From: Eubacterium sp.
Lineage (GTDB): Bacteria; Bacillota; Clostridia; Lachnospirales; Lachnospiraceae
DNA: 64,000 nt
Reading direction: 5' to 3'
Assembly (NCBI GenBank): GCA_016292095.1
Contig: JAEFAB010000047.1
Span: 1 to 64,000 of the forward strand
Notes under the pieces: model-generated
What the model was told of the DNA's origin: nothing
Databases searched by the model: none
Seen by the model: only the letters and a program-made list of their open reading frames with translations
In this document: one piece after another, positions 43,062 through 51,663 of the stretch
Numbering within the stretch: position 1 is the first letter of the stretch
Layout of the letters: each line of letters starts with the position of its first letter
Made by a program: the position numbers and the translations under genes

Positions 43062-45050
43062 CTATTTTGTATTTCTAAATTGAACCGGTGTCATTCCGTA
43101 TTTTTTCTTGAATAACCGGATAAAATGTTCCACATCCTGATAACCTACCGCATCAGAAATAGCCTCAACCGTCATACTGCTTCCTTTCAGCAGTGTTCTG
43201 GCCTTCTTCATTCGCACATTTTTCACCAACTCACCAAAGGTCTTTCCTGACTTCGCCTTAATATACTTTGACAGATACGGCTTAGATAAGTGGAATTCCT
43301 CTGAAAGTTCGTCTAAAGTCACCGTAAGGTAGTTGGTGTTAATAAAATTTTTGATTTCCGTTAACCTTTCATCCTGTTCTCCATTTTTTCCAATGGATGT
43401 AAGATACTGGTTTACAGCAACAGTAAGCGCCTGGATGGATGCCTTAATAATGTCCGCATCAATTCCAACACCCCAGAACATGGTTCCATTGCAGCTGATT
43501 CCCACATAGGCAACTGCCTTGGATGAAGAACCTCTGGAAAGTGAATGTTCTTCATAAACGGATAATTCATAACTGATGTCAAAGAACTGCTTAAATGCAT
43601 TGCTGACAGCATCTAAACGTCCGTTTCCTGTACTCTTTACAACTCTTGCTTCATCCTTGCGGGCAATTGTCACTTCCGCAACAATGCCGTCCTTCTGTTC
43701 AAAGTGCGCTTCCGGCACGCTGAATACAGAGTTGTCATTGACATACTTATCCTCGAAAATCTGGTGTACCCATTCCGGAGATAATTCCTTATGTTCTTTA
43801 TCAGATACATCCTTAACAGTATATCCAACATTTTCTCTCATCTTTTCCGGTAATGATAAACCGAAGTTCTGCTTTAAGATATAGCTTACGCCACCCTTAC
43901 CGGACTGGCTGTTAATTCTGATAACGTCAGAATCGTAAGTTCTTCCAACATCCACCGGATCAATCGGAAGATATGGAACAGTCCAATGTCCATCCGGATT
44001 CTTTTCTCTGCATGCCATACCCTTTGCAATGGCATCCTGATGAGAACCGGAGAAGGCAGTAAACACTAAGTCTCCTGCGTATGGCTGACGTGGACTTACC
44101 TGCATTCTTGTCACACGTTCATATAATTCACAAATCTGAGGCATGTTGCTGAAGTCAAGTTTCGGATCAACACCATGAGAGAACATGTTCATTGCTAATG
44201 TAATAATGTCAACGTTACCTGTTCTTTCTCCATTTCCAAATAACGTACCTTCAATTCGGTCTGCGCCTGCAAGAATACTTAATTCCGCTGTTGCCACACC
44301 ACAACCTCTGTCATTGTGTGGATGAACGGAAATCGTTACCGCATCACGATATTTTAAATTCTTATGCATATATTCCACCTGTGTTGCAAATACATGAGGC
44401 ATTGCATTTTCCACAGTTGCAGGAATATTAATGATTACCTTATTTTCTTTCTTTGGCTGCCATACATCCAATACTGCGTTACAAACATCTAATGCGTAAT
44501 CAACTTCTGTTCCCGGGAAACTTTCCGGACTATATTCAAAAGAGAAGTTTCCTTCTACTTCTGCTGCAAGCTTCTTTAATAATTCTGCACCATCCACAGC
44601 AATCTTCATAACTTCTTCTTTACTCTTCTTAAATACCTGTTCACGCTGTGCCACAGATGTGGAATTGTAAAGATGGATTACTGCATGCTTTGCACCCTTC
44701 ACTGCTTCGAATGTTTTCTTGATGATATGTTCTCTGGCCTGAGTTAATACCTGAACCGTCACATCATCCGGAATCATGTCTCTTTCAATTAAGGCTCTCA
44801 TAAATTTATATTCTGTTTCTGATGCAGCCGGGAATCCAACTTCGATTTCTTTGAATCCAATATCAACTAACATCTTGAAAAATTCTAATTTTTCTTCTAA
44901 GCTCATCGGTTCAATAAGTGCCTGATTTCCATCACGAAGGTCAACACTACACCAAATCGGTGCTTCTGTAATATATTCCTTCTTTACCCAATCATAGGTA
45001 GGTGTTGGTGGCATAAAATATTGTCTTTGATACTTCTTATAATTCATCAT
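43062..45050 (-). CDS. leuA: 2-isopropylmalate synthase fused to an AraC-type DNA-binding domain
   Basis: Residues 1-550 are a complete 2-isopropylmalate synthase, the first committed step of leucine synthesis. They include SVDLRDGNQALIEPM (about 35-49), metal-binding HPHNDRGCG (about 243-251), NGERTGNVD, and the C-terminal allosteric domain (about 438-550). The type resembles the actinobacterial/yeast class. Without any break the frame continues into a two-helix-turn-helix AraC domain (about 561-660). Its signatures are LDELSEEFHLSKPYLSKYIK and MTVEAISDAVGYQDVEHFIR, then YGMTPVQFR. Normal LeuA of this class is about 550-560 residues. I use the ATG at 45050, with AAAGGAGAT upstream. A T-box precedes it. 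The fusion suggests that leucine sensing and gene control sit in one polypeptide (inference). Confidence 0.93.
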   Translation of the reverse strand: MMNYKKYQRQYFMPPTPTYDWVKKEYITEAPIWCSVDLRDGNQALIEPMSLEEKLEFFKMLVDIGFKEIEVGFPAASETEYKFMRALIERDMIPDDVTVQVLTQAREHIIKKTFEAVKGAKHAVIHLYNSTSVAQREQVFKKSKEEVMKIAVDGAELLKKLAAEVEGNFSFEYSPESFPGTEVDYALDVCNAVLDVWQPKKENKVIINIPATVENAMPHVFATQVEYMHKNLKYRDAVTISVHPHNDRGCGVATAELSILAGADRIEGTLFGNGERTGNVDIITLAMNMFSHGVDPKLDFSNMPQICELYERVTRMQVSPRQPYAGDLVFTAFSGSHQDAIAKGMACREKNPDGHWTVPYLPIDPVDVGRTYDSDVIRINSQSGKGGVSYILKQNFGLSLPEKMRENVGYTVKDVSDKEHKELSPEWVHQIFEDKYVNDNSVFSVPEAHFEQKDGIVAEVTIARKDEARVVKSTGNGRLDAVSNAFKQFFDISYELSVYEEHSLSRGSSSKAVAYVGISCNGTMFWGVGIDADIIKASIQALTVAVNQYLTSIGKNGEQDERLTEIKNFINTNYLTVTLDELSEEFHLSKPYLSKYIKAKSGKTFGELVKNVRMKKARTLLKGSSMTVEAISDAVGYQDVEHFIRLFKKKYGMTPVQFRNTK

Positions 45051-45107
45051 AATCAAAATCTCCTTTACAACCCATACATTCTAACTCTATTTCTTTGTTT
45101 TGTAAAC

Positions 45108-45146
45108 GAAAAACGTCTCTGCGTTTTTCAAAAAACACAGAGACGT
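45108..45146 (-). terminator. T-box terminator before leuA
   Basis: ACGTCTCTG (45113-45121) pairs with CAGAGACGT (45138-45146), extended by A/T pairs, and TTTTT follows on the minus strand. It competes with the T-box antiterminator. Confidence 0.88.
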
Positions 45147-45435
45147 AAGCTTTACTACGCGGTACCACTCTGATTCAAACCATAACTCCATAAGAAACAT
45201 GCACATCGAAGTGTTCTTCTTATTTTATGGTAAGCACTCATGGATGTTTAACCATCACTTCATATAACGGTGAAAACCGTCCATACCTACACGCTGTCAC
45301 CTCGGGACAGTTTCAGCAGGAAGCTCAGAGACGAGTTCATTACTTCATCCTTATTGTCTCGCACCAACCGACAACTCTCTGAAAGCCAATCCATAACTAC
45401 TACTTCTCATCAAAGCCTTAACCTTTTTTAGGATA
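45108..45435 (-). ncRNA. T-box leader, leucine-type
   Basis: The minus strand carries the 14-base T-box motif AGAGTGGTACCGCG (45158-45171), stem I starting GATGAGAAGTAGTAG with the GGTTGGTGCGAGA segment typical of its apex, and a downstream terminator. In the specifier region, ATGAACTCGTC places CTC (Leu) at 45333-45335, which fits leuA. Uncharged tRNA-Leu should promote read-through. The stretch 45436-45548 shows no gene. Confidence 0.9.
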
Positions 45436-45548
45436 ACAGTACTATAACATATGCCCCAAAAGAATAATAGTGACAAATTTAATCAGTTTTATTGATTATT
45501 TTTGTCATAAGTTTGAGAATGACTTTGAGATTTGTTATTTAGTTATTC

Positions 45549-46175
45549 CTAGTACTGTATCCAGTTTTCACCAGAATAATCTTCTATTTGCTTTGTTATT
45601 TTCTTTAAATAAGCATCTAGTCTTTCATCATCTTCGCTAGCATACCATACATTTGCTCTACCAAATCCAAATTTCCAACCTTTACCTTTTCGCGGAGCCT
45701 GCCATAGGAGAATCCTTGATCTTTCACTGACTGGTAGAAGAACACAATCTTTCGCCTTAGCAATCATATTATAGTATTGAATATATCCGTCATCAAATTC
45801 CTGTTCCTGATAATCGCGATATACTGTTGCATGGTTATACCATCCAACAATGGTTGTGAAATTGTGAAATGGATGCTTCGCACAATATATAACTAAAACA
45901 TCATCTACCGACTTCTCTTTTTTACAAGCCCCACATCCTACTATATTCTCAATACGCATTTGATTCACCTTCTCGCCATTATGCGATTTTGTCTCATAAA
46001 AACCAAGGCAGTAAAGTTCTTCATCATCCTTAAATTTCACAGGAGAAAAATTATACTTCTCATGCGCATCACTATGTTCGTTTACATAAGATCCACCATT
46101 CATCGGGGGATCATTTCCATCTTCATTTCCTGTATATTCTCTCATCCAAGCAATATTACAAAACAGTATTCTCAT
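45549..46175 (-). CDS. Uncharacterised 208-aa protein of the helicase cluster
   Basis: The start is the ATG at 46175 (protein begins MRILFCNIAWMREYTG) with GTAGGTAAG upstream; the frame runs 27 codons further without a better site. Recognisable blocks are NGGSYVNEHSDAHEKYNFSPV, shortened here, DDVLVIYCAKHP, TIVGWYNHATVYRD and FGRANVWYASED. I recall similar N-terminal regions in predicted restriction-type or HNH proteins, but no HNH is present and I cannot confirm this. Two Cys at CGACKK could bind metal with others. It starts 4 bp after the small Cys-rich ORF, so it is the last gene of the helicase transcript. Confidence 0.7.
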   Translation of the reverse strand: MRILFCNIAWMREYTGNEDGNDPPMNGGSYVNEHSDAHEKYNFSPVKFKDDEELYCLGFYETKSHNGEKVNQMRIENIVGCGACKKEKSVDDVLVIYCAKHPFHNFTTIVGWYNHATVYRDYQEQEFDDGYIQYYNMIAKAKDCVLLPVSERSRILLWQAPRKGKGWKFGFGRANVWYASEDDERLDAYLKKITKQIEDYSGENWIQY

Positions 46176-46179
46176 TTTC

Positions 46180-46347
46180 TTACCTACTTTCTTTATCCTC
46201 CGCGCAGAATTTATCACACTTTTTAGCTTTGTAAAAAATATCTCTAGGTACTTCACCCCATTTTTTACACCTTGCAGTATCTCCTATAAACTATGGTCCT
46301 ATTTGATAATATTTACATCTTAAACATCTAGGTGGCATTACTTGCAT
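46180..46347 (-). pseudogene. Small Cys-rich (zinc-binding-like) ORF with an in-frame TAG
   Basis: From an ATG at 46347 with AAAGGAG 10 nt upstream, the frame reads MQVMPPRCLRCKYYQIGP, then TAG (46291-46293, codon 19). It resumes FIGDTARCKKWGEVPRDIFY and ends KKCDKFCAEDKESR, then TAA. The CxxC...C...CxxxC spacing looks like a small metal-binding protein split by a nonsense codon. It lies between the helicase (17 bp) and the 208-aa gene (4 bp). It could be a recent pseudogene, a sequencing error or a read-through product. Confidence 0.65.
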
Positions 46348-46364
46348 ATTGATATTCTCCTTTT

Positions 46365-48959
46365 TTAATTGTACTGCACATTTGCTCCACATCTATCACA
46401 GAACTTCGCATCTTCTGGCAATTTCTTACCGCACTCTCTACAATATTTCACACCTGTTTTTATTCCTTTTGATTCGCTAGAATTGTTTTCTATACAATTG
46501 TTTTTCTGAGGTGCTTTACTGTAATCAAATTCAAATGGTTTATGATTAATAGGTTCGTAATACTCTGGGAATATTTCTTTTTCAGAAATATTTGGTACTG
46601 CATATTTCAAATTTTTATCCAGATTATATTTGAGCGCTATTTCATCTAACTCACCGTCACAATCTGCAGAGTTATCAAACATCCTCTCGATCTTATAAAA
46701 ATCATCATCATGCTCCCACCATCCATTTGCATGAATTAATTCATGATAAATCAAGAACTTAATTGTCTCTCTGCTAATTCTTTTGCTTGAGTATAAACTA
46801 CTAACAAATATTTTAAACCTTGGTATTTCGGACCTTCTATCCTGCCAAGTCACTGCACACCATTTGGTAACAGGCTTTTTGGTCCACTCAATGCTAGCTA
46901 TAGCATCCTTTTTCAAAAATCTATATCTATCGACCACTTCGTCCATTAATTCATTTAAATCATAAACGTTTTCTTCAATATCATATTTTTGTCTATCGTC
47001 TATTGTCTCGATAACCGCATTCTTCTTTTCAACTAGTTCATCAAAGATTGTTTTCTTGAATGCTGCAAAATACTTATAGATATTCTGAAGTATTGGTGTC
47101 TCATCAAACAATGTTTTAAGCCAATATTCTTGATCTTCCTCTTTTGAAAACTGCTTAACCATTTCTTCTGCAATAGTTTTAGTATTGAATAATTCCCTAT
47201 CTTCAAATGTGTATAACTCAGGCATATCTCCATTAGTTTCGATATATTTTACTAATGCATCTAAATCTTCAAATGTTGGTATCTCGTCAACATTTGTAAA
47301 ATACTTCTTTGCTATTTTCCCGGCATCGTATTTTTTCTCGATTACTTCATTCACATTAGCTGCAACTTTATCATAGGCTTCAACCTGAATATCATATACA
47401 AATATTTGCTTTGATTCATTATTGTATGGAACTGCAAACCAACCAATAGGTACACTTGCAACTCTATCAGTTGTTGTCCATTGAATCTTCATAACATCAT
47501 ATAATTTCATAAAGAATGCTTCATAATCTATACCATCTTCTACTTCAGTAGTTTTCATATTGTTAACAGGTGGCCACTGATCCCAACCTCTTGGCTCTTC
47601 TGGTAGTTCATACACTTCTTCAATCTCTTCATATTCATCAGCTTTAATTGATACATAATCCTCATCAAATATGTCTATACTTCCAGGATCAATACCATAC
47701 TGGAATCTCTCCCAAATATCATGGAAGCTTACAATATATGCAGTCTCTGTTCCATTAGCCTTAGGTCCACGGAGCGCCCTGCCTATCATCTGTGTAAGAA
47801 GAACATCGCTGTTTGTTTCGCGAGCAGCGAATATCGTTTGAATATCGGGTATGTCAGTACCAGCTGTAAGTATTTGAACATTGATTAATACATTGAATTT
47901 ATTATTTCTAAAATCCTCTATTATTTGATTCTTATCCTTCATTCCTGATACAACATATTCGCATGATATGCCATTCTCATCAAATTCTTTCTTAAGTGTT
48001 TTTGCATGATTAATGTCAATTGCGAAAATAAGAGTTTTTCCGTATCTCTCTTTGTTTTTTAGATATCTATCAACAATTATTTTGTTTCTTGCTGGGAAAT
48101 CTGCAATTTGACTTAATACATGTTCATGAAGATCTTTGTTCTTAATGAAATATGCCTCATCTTCCGGAGTAATATCATATTCAACTTCTGCATTAATATT
48201 TGTTTCAACGTACTCTAGTATAGGTTTTGCCAAAAAACCTGTTTTAATAAGTTCTTTAGCTGTGACTTCATAAATATATCCGTTTGGTGTGCCTATGTGA
48301 TTTCTGATATTATTATCAACGTTATACATTTCCCTTAATTTCTTCAAGCTTGTCTTCGACATTCTTGACGGAGTTGCTGTAAGACCTAATAATATTCTAT
48401 TTGGACACAACTTAGTAACTTTATCCAGTATTTTTAATAGCGAGTCACAAGGTGAAAATTGGGCCTCATCGATAACAACAACTAATTTTTTCTTTCCTTG
48501 AGTCCCGAGCATTCTATTAATAAATCTAATTCCATTTTTATTAGCCGCAGAGAAAAAGCTACATACATACACATCTGCTCTTGATGCCATGGACATTCTT
48601 AGGTGATTACGATTTCCCGATATAGGCAATATTCTTATTTTCTTAATTCCGTATTCTAAAAGACATGGTGTTTGTCTTCTGAACTCATCATTAGTCTGTG
48701 AGATTAATTCGTGACGTGGGCTCAACCACAACACTTTGTAGCCTCTAGAAACACATTCGTTTAACAACCAATCTACAGATGTAAATGTCTTGCCTCCTCC
48801 ACATGGTAGAATTAGTAATCCTGATTGTTCATGGGCGTTTTCCTCATTTAGATCAAAATACCTATTCAATGCATCAACTGCGGCCTGCTGATGAGGCATT
48901 ATTAAACTTCTTGAATCTTTTTCTGACTTTTCAATGTCAATTAAATCATAGTATTTCAT
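46365..48959 (-). CDS. SF2 helicase fused to a SprT-like metalloprotease-type domain and zinc ribbon
   Basis: The 864-residue protein starts with an SF2 helicase core: Walker A PCGGGKT (52-58), DEAQ box (164-167), LTATPSR (about 193-199), and a second RecA domain with AGTDIPDIQ and the arginine-finger motif QMIGRALRGP. A middle helical region (about 480-690) follows. A SprT-like segment has YHELIH (HExxH at 739-743) and a possible third ligand His750 in WWEHDDDF. The tail is a four-Cys zinc ribbon (CRECGKK...FCDRCG, last 25 residues). SprT-like proteases act on DNA-protein crosslinks; a fusion to a helicase suggests DNA processing or defence (inference). AAAGGAGGAG precedes the ATG. Confidence 0.88.
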   Translation of the reverse strand: MKYYDLIDIEKSEKDSRSLIMPHQQAAVDALNRYFDLNEENAHEQSGLLILPCGGGKTFTSVDWLLNECVSRGYKVLWLSPRHELISQTNDEFRRQTPCLLEYGIKKIRILPISGNRNHLRMSMASRADVYVCSFFSAANKNGIRFINRMLGTQGKKKLVVVIDEAQFSPCDSLLKILDKVTKLCPNRILLGLTATPSRMSKTSLKKLREMYNVDNNIRNHIGTPNGYIYEVTAKELIKTGFLAKPILEYVETNINAEVEYDITPEDEAYFIKNKDLHEHVLSQIADFPARNKIIVDRYLKNKERYGKTLIFAIDINHAKTLKKEFDENGISCEYVVSGMKDKNQIIEDFRNNKFNVLINVQILTAGTDIPDIQTIFAARETNSDVLLTQMIGRALRGPKANGTETAYIVSFHDIWERFQYGIDPGSIDIFDEDYVSIKADEYEEIEEVYELPEEPRGWDQWPPVNNMKTTEVEDGIDYEAFFMKLYDVMKIQWTTTDRVASVPIGWFAVPYNNESKQIFVYDIQVEAYDKVAANVNEVIEKKYDAGKIAKKYFTNVDEIPTFEDLDALVKYIETNGDMPELYTFEDRELFNTKTIAEEMVKQFSKEEDQEYWLKTLFDETPILQNIYKYFAAFKKTIFDELVEKKNAVIETIDDRQKYDIEENVYDLNELMDEVVDRYRFLKKDAIASIEWTKKPVTKWCAVTWQDRRSEIPRFKIFVSSLYSSKRISRETIKFLIYHELIHANGWWEHDDDFYKIERMFDNSADCDGELDEIALKYNLDKNLKYAVPNISEKEIFPEYYEPINHKPFEFDYSKAPQKNNCIENNSSESKGIKTGVKYCRECGKKLPEDAKFCDRCGANVQYN

Positions 48960-48975
48960 TTTTCTCCTCCTTTAC

Positions 48976-49008
48976 AAAAGACCCACCCACAAATTCTGTG
49001 GATGGGTT
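48976..49008 (-). terminator. Attenuator-like terminator just before the helicase gene
   Basis: GACCCACCCACA (48980-48991) pairs with TGTGGATGGGTT (48997-49008), 12 bp with one wobble. TTTTG follows on the minus strand only a few bases before the AAAGGAGG of the helicase. Transcripts from the upstream small gene must pass it. Confidence 0.7.
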
Positions 49009-49080
49009 AAAATAAGAGTGTGTGTATATATGAGTATAAATACAATATTTATGCTCTTATATCTTAATTAAGTTAGGCTA

Positions 49081-49317
49081 TTATCGTTTTCTGTAAGAAA
49101 AACCTGACCCCTTAGCCTTCTTAGGTTTGTCCTCAAACTCTTTTTTAGCAGCTGCAAGTTCATTTTCAATCGCCTCAAACATTTGCTCTACCATCCAAGG
49201 TTCATATTCATAGTTATTTCGATTTCCGAGATTTCCAATTAGTCTTATTTGTTCAAGAACTTTGGTTGTTCTTGCAACAGATAGTCTTTCAAATCTTTCT
49301 CTTTTATCTTTATTCAT
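49081..49317 (-). CDS. Small 78-aa charged helical protein upstream of the helicase
   Basis: The start is the ATG at 49317 (protein begins MNKDKRERFERLSVART), with AAGGAGG 8 nt upstream; the longer frame lacks a site. The protein is helical and charged, with RLIGNLGNRNNYEYEPWMVEQM in the middle (quoted in part) and a Lys-rich tail (KKAKGSGFSYRKR). I recall small proteins of this type beside helicases or on mobile elements, but no function. It is separated from the helicase by a hairpin attenuator. The pairing suggests a regulator or cofactor. Confidence 0.75.
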   Translation of the reverse strand: MNKDKRERFERLSVARTTKVLEQIRLIGNLGNRNNYEYEPWMVEQMFEAIENELAAAKKEFEDKPKKAKGSGFSYRKR

Positions 49318-49348
49318 TTGATTACCCTCCTTGGTTGTTGTTGATATA

Positions 49349-49377
49349 AATATATCATATAGCGATTTATATGTCAA
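49349..49377 (-). promoter_or_regulatory. Promoter of the helicase cluster
   Basis: On the minus strand TTGACA (49372-49377), a 17-bp spacer and TATATT (49349-49354), about 32 bp before the 78-aa gene. A near-consensus promoter. Confidence 0.75.
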
Positions 49378-49528
49378 TATTATTTTTATATTTACCACTA
49401 CATTGTTTATATATAGTGATTATTTGTGTTTTATATAATTACTCTATATAATATAGCAAGTCAAATCTCTCGATTTAACTTGCTGCAATATCTTCACCAC
49501 AACATATAATAAATGAACTATTTAAACA

Positions 49529-49569
49529 CAAAAAGATTGATACCAACACTTCTTTGTTGATATCAATCT
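49529..49569 (-). terminator. Terminator after the glucuronidase gene
   Basis: AGATTGATACCAAC (49534-49547) pairs with GTTGATATCAATCT (49556-49569) with one wobble pair. TTTTT follows on the minus strand. Confidence 0.82.
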
Positions 49570-49639
49570 CTCTAAACATATTATTATTTATAATGATTAA
49601 TCAGCGAGATGAAGCGAAGCGAAATCGAGAAGTCTCGTG

Positions 49640-51484
49640 CTATTTCCACCGTTCCTTCAAACGAAACGCCGCCATCTTCGGCTGTCTGTTTCTTGTAAAC
49701 ACGCCTTTCTTATTTCCGTCCACACGGTTCAATCCCTGTTTCGTCTGGAAATCACAGTAAGCCCACACATGCTCACCAATCATAAAATCCAGTTGGTCAA
49801 ACACCTTATGGAATTCATCTAAATAATCACATTGGAATTCTTCCGTAAAAGCCACTGCCGGAAGTTTATGGTAACCGGCTATAGTATCTGCACCATACTC
49901 ACTTAAAATAACCGGCTTCTGATATTTTTCATTCCAGCGTCTCATTTCCTTTTCTAATTGAAGTCCAATTACTTCGATATGACTGTGGTCTGTGTACCAT
50001 GCGTAATAACGGTTCACACAAATCACATCCAACCATTGACTTACCTTGTCGCCATCCGCTCCGGTAGTATGAACCATCGTGATCGGTCTGCTGTCATCTA
50101 GTTCCCGCATTGTTTCAATAACCTTTTCAAAGTACGGCACAGCTCCTTCTTCATGAGTTGCTGCTTCATTGGCAACACTCCACATCACTACACTTGGGTG
50201 ATTTTTATCTCTCTCATACATTTCCCGCAACGCATCCAGATGATGTTTCAATGTCTCATCATTAACCCGGTTCCCACCAAATACGCTCTGTCCATCCCAG
50301 AAGCACATTCCAACTGCCGGTACTTCGTCAATCACAACAAACCCTTCCCGGTCTGCCAGCATCATATGTTCCTCGGAATATGGATAATGCGAAGTTCTAA
50401 AGGAATTTGCTCCAATCCATTTCAGTAAATTGAAGTCTCTGATATTCAAAGCTTCATCCATTCCTTTTCCATGAATATCGCTGTCTTCATGTCTTCCGAA
50501 TCCTTTAAAGTAAAACGGTCTTCCGTTAATCAGAAACTGTTTCTCATTGGTTTCAATGGTTCGAATCCCAAAGGTTTCCGAATATACATCCTGTTCGCCC
50601 TCCACTCTGAGCTGATATAAATAAGCTGCTCCCGGATTCCATAACGTAGGATTGTCCAGCTTGATTTCAGCATAATAGTCCTGTCCCGACACTTTAAAAC
50701 GAGTTTCCATGGCAACAACAGCACCCTCTTCATCCAACACCATTAACGCCTTCAGTGTATCTGTAGATTGAATTTTAATTTTAACCACTGCAGATTCAGC
50801 TGTTGGAAGTTCTTTGCAATCCAATGCTTTATAATCCTCTACAGTGAGCATTTCTTCACCGGAATAATTGCTTTGCAATCCTTCCACTTCTGTCTTAATT
50901 ACAATATCTTCAATATATTTTTTGGATGTCGTATATAATTTAACCGGTCTGTGAATTCCAGAATAATTATAAAAGTCAAAATATGTTTCCTGAAAATGAA
51001 ATCCCTCCGGATAACCATCTCCTTCTTTGCTGATCACCTCTCCGCAAGGAATACAGGTCCAATCCAGAACATTGCTCAGGGCAACGGTCAGCCTGTGGTT
51101 TTCCAGGTTACTCTTTTCCATCAGTTCTGTGATATCTGCTTCAAAGGGAAGAAATCCGCCTTTGTGATATACCACCTGTTTTCCATCCACATAAACGTAT
51201 GCATGATGGGTTGCACTGCCAAAGCGAAGTACAATTCGCTTTTCCTCCCAACTGTCCGGAATAATAAAATCTGTTTCATACCAAACGTAGCCTACATGTT
51301 CCTTGATTTTTTCATCAGTAAACAAGTCATTGTAACTGGCAGGCACCGCCATCGGTACTGTATCAGTCAGCGGTTTTTCAAACCACTTTTCCTGAATCCC
51401 CACATTTTCCACATCCACTTTAAAATTCCAGATGCCACATAAGTTTTTCACTTCTCTCACTTTGTTTTCGATTGGATACAACAT
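49640..51484 (-). CDS. uidA: Beta-glucuronidase (GH2), mini-loop type
   Basis: It hydrolyses beta-glucuronides. The 614-residue protein has the GH2 sandwich, immunoglobulin and TIM-barrel layout. Acid/base E440 lies in VANEAATHEEGA and nucleophile E529 in ILSEYGAD. The glucuronate-recognising Asn-x-Lys is in GGNKKG-like DGNKKGVFTRNRQPK (Asn591, Lys593). The C-terminus is strongly like E. coli UidA. The loop between AVGM and NDETLKHH is much shorter than the E. coli loop, so it belongs to a mini-loop or no-loop class. There is no signal peptide, so it is intracellular. No uptake genes adjoin it. AAAGGAG precedes the ATG. Confidence 0.94.
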   Translation of the reverse strand: MLYPIENKVREVKNLCGIWNFKVDVENVGIQEKWFEKPLTDTVPMAVPASYNDLFTDEKIKEHVGYVWYETDFIIPDSWEEKRIVLRFGSATHHAYVYVDGKQVVYHKGGFLPFEADITELMEKSNLENHRLTVALSNVLDWTCIPCGEVISKEGDGYPEGFHFQETYFDFYNYSGIHRPVKLYTTSKKYIEDIVIKTEVEGLQSNYSGEEMLTVEDYKALDCKELPTAESAVVKIKIQSTDTLKALMVLDEEGAVVAMETRFKVSGQDYYAEIKLDNPTLWNPGAAYLYQLRVEGEQDVYSETFGIRTIETNEKQFLINGRPFYFKGFGRHEDSDIHGKGMDEALNIRDFNLLKWIGANSFRTSHYPYSEEHMMLADREGFVVIDEVPAVGMCFWDGQSVFGGNRVNDETLKHHLDALREMYERDKNHPSVVMWSVANEAATHEEGAVPYFEKVIETMRELDDSRPITMVHTTGADGDKVSQWLDVICVNRYYAWYTDHSHIEVIGLQLEKEMRRWNEKYQKPVILSEYGADTIAGYHKLPAVAFTEEFQCDYLDEFHKVFDQLDFMIGEHVWAYCDFQTKQGLNRVDGNKKGVFTRNRQPKMAAFRLKERWK

Positions 51485-51556
51485 TGTTTTTCTCCTTTAT
51501 TGTTATTTCCCATCTAAACCCATTCCGTTCCTGTGATTCTAAACACTCTAAAGACA

Positions 51557-51585
51557 ACTATAGGGCTTTTCCGCAACTTTTTCAA
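51557..51585 (-). promoter_or_regulatory. Promoter for the glucuronidase gene
   Basis: On the minus strand TTGAAA (51580-51585), a 17-bp spacer and TATAGT (51557-51562). The leader is about 65 nt. I see no obvious operator. Confidence 0.7.
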
Positions 51586-51594
51586 GGACAATAC

Positions 51595-51630
51595 AAAAAA
51601 TCCTCCGGCGCCACCCCATGCGCCGGAGGA
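51595..51630 (-). terminator. Strong terminator after the flotillin gene
   Basis: An 11-bp GC-rich stem (TCCTCCGGCGC with GCGCCGGAGGA) with an 8-nt loop, followed by six T on the minus strand. Confidence 0.92.
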
Positions 51631-51663
51631 AAAATACTCCTATTAGCATTTTAGTTTTTCATA

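Larger units (their letters stand above)
49318..49639. other. 322-bp AT-rich gap with promoter and terminator
   Basis: No convincing gene. It holds the promoter of the helicase cluster (49349-49377), a hairpin AGCAAGTCAAAT/ATTTAACTTGCT near 49457-49486, and the terminator of the glucuronidase gene (49529-49569). A GCGAGATGAAGCGAAGCGAA segment just past the uidA stop looks repetitive. Confidence 0.6.

Noticed and set aside
43062-45050. Two separate genes (leuA and an AraC regulator)
   Set aside because: I read one unbroken frame with no stop, and no new ribosome-binding site or start at the junction near residue 555.
46180-46347. TAG read as pyrrolysine
   Set aside because: No pyl genes are visible, and many other genes in the window use TAG as a normal stop (for example the DUF5696 and uidA genes).
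49554-49760. Plus-strand ORF downstream of the helicase cluster
   Set aside because: It runs antisense into the end of uidA, has no ribosome-binding site and shows no recognisable sequence.
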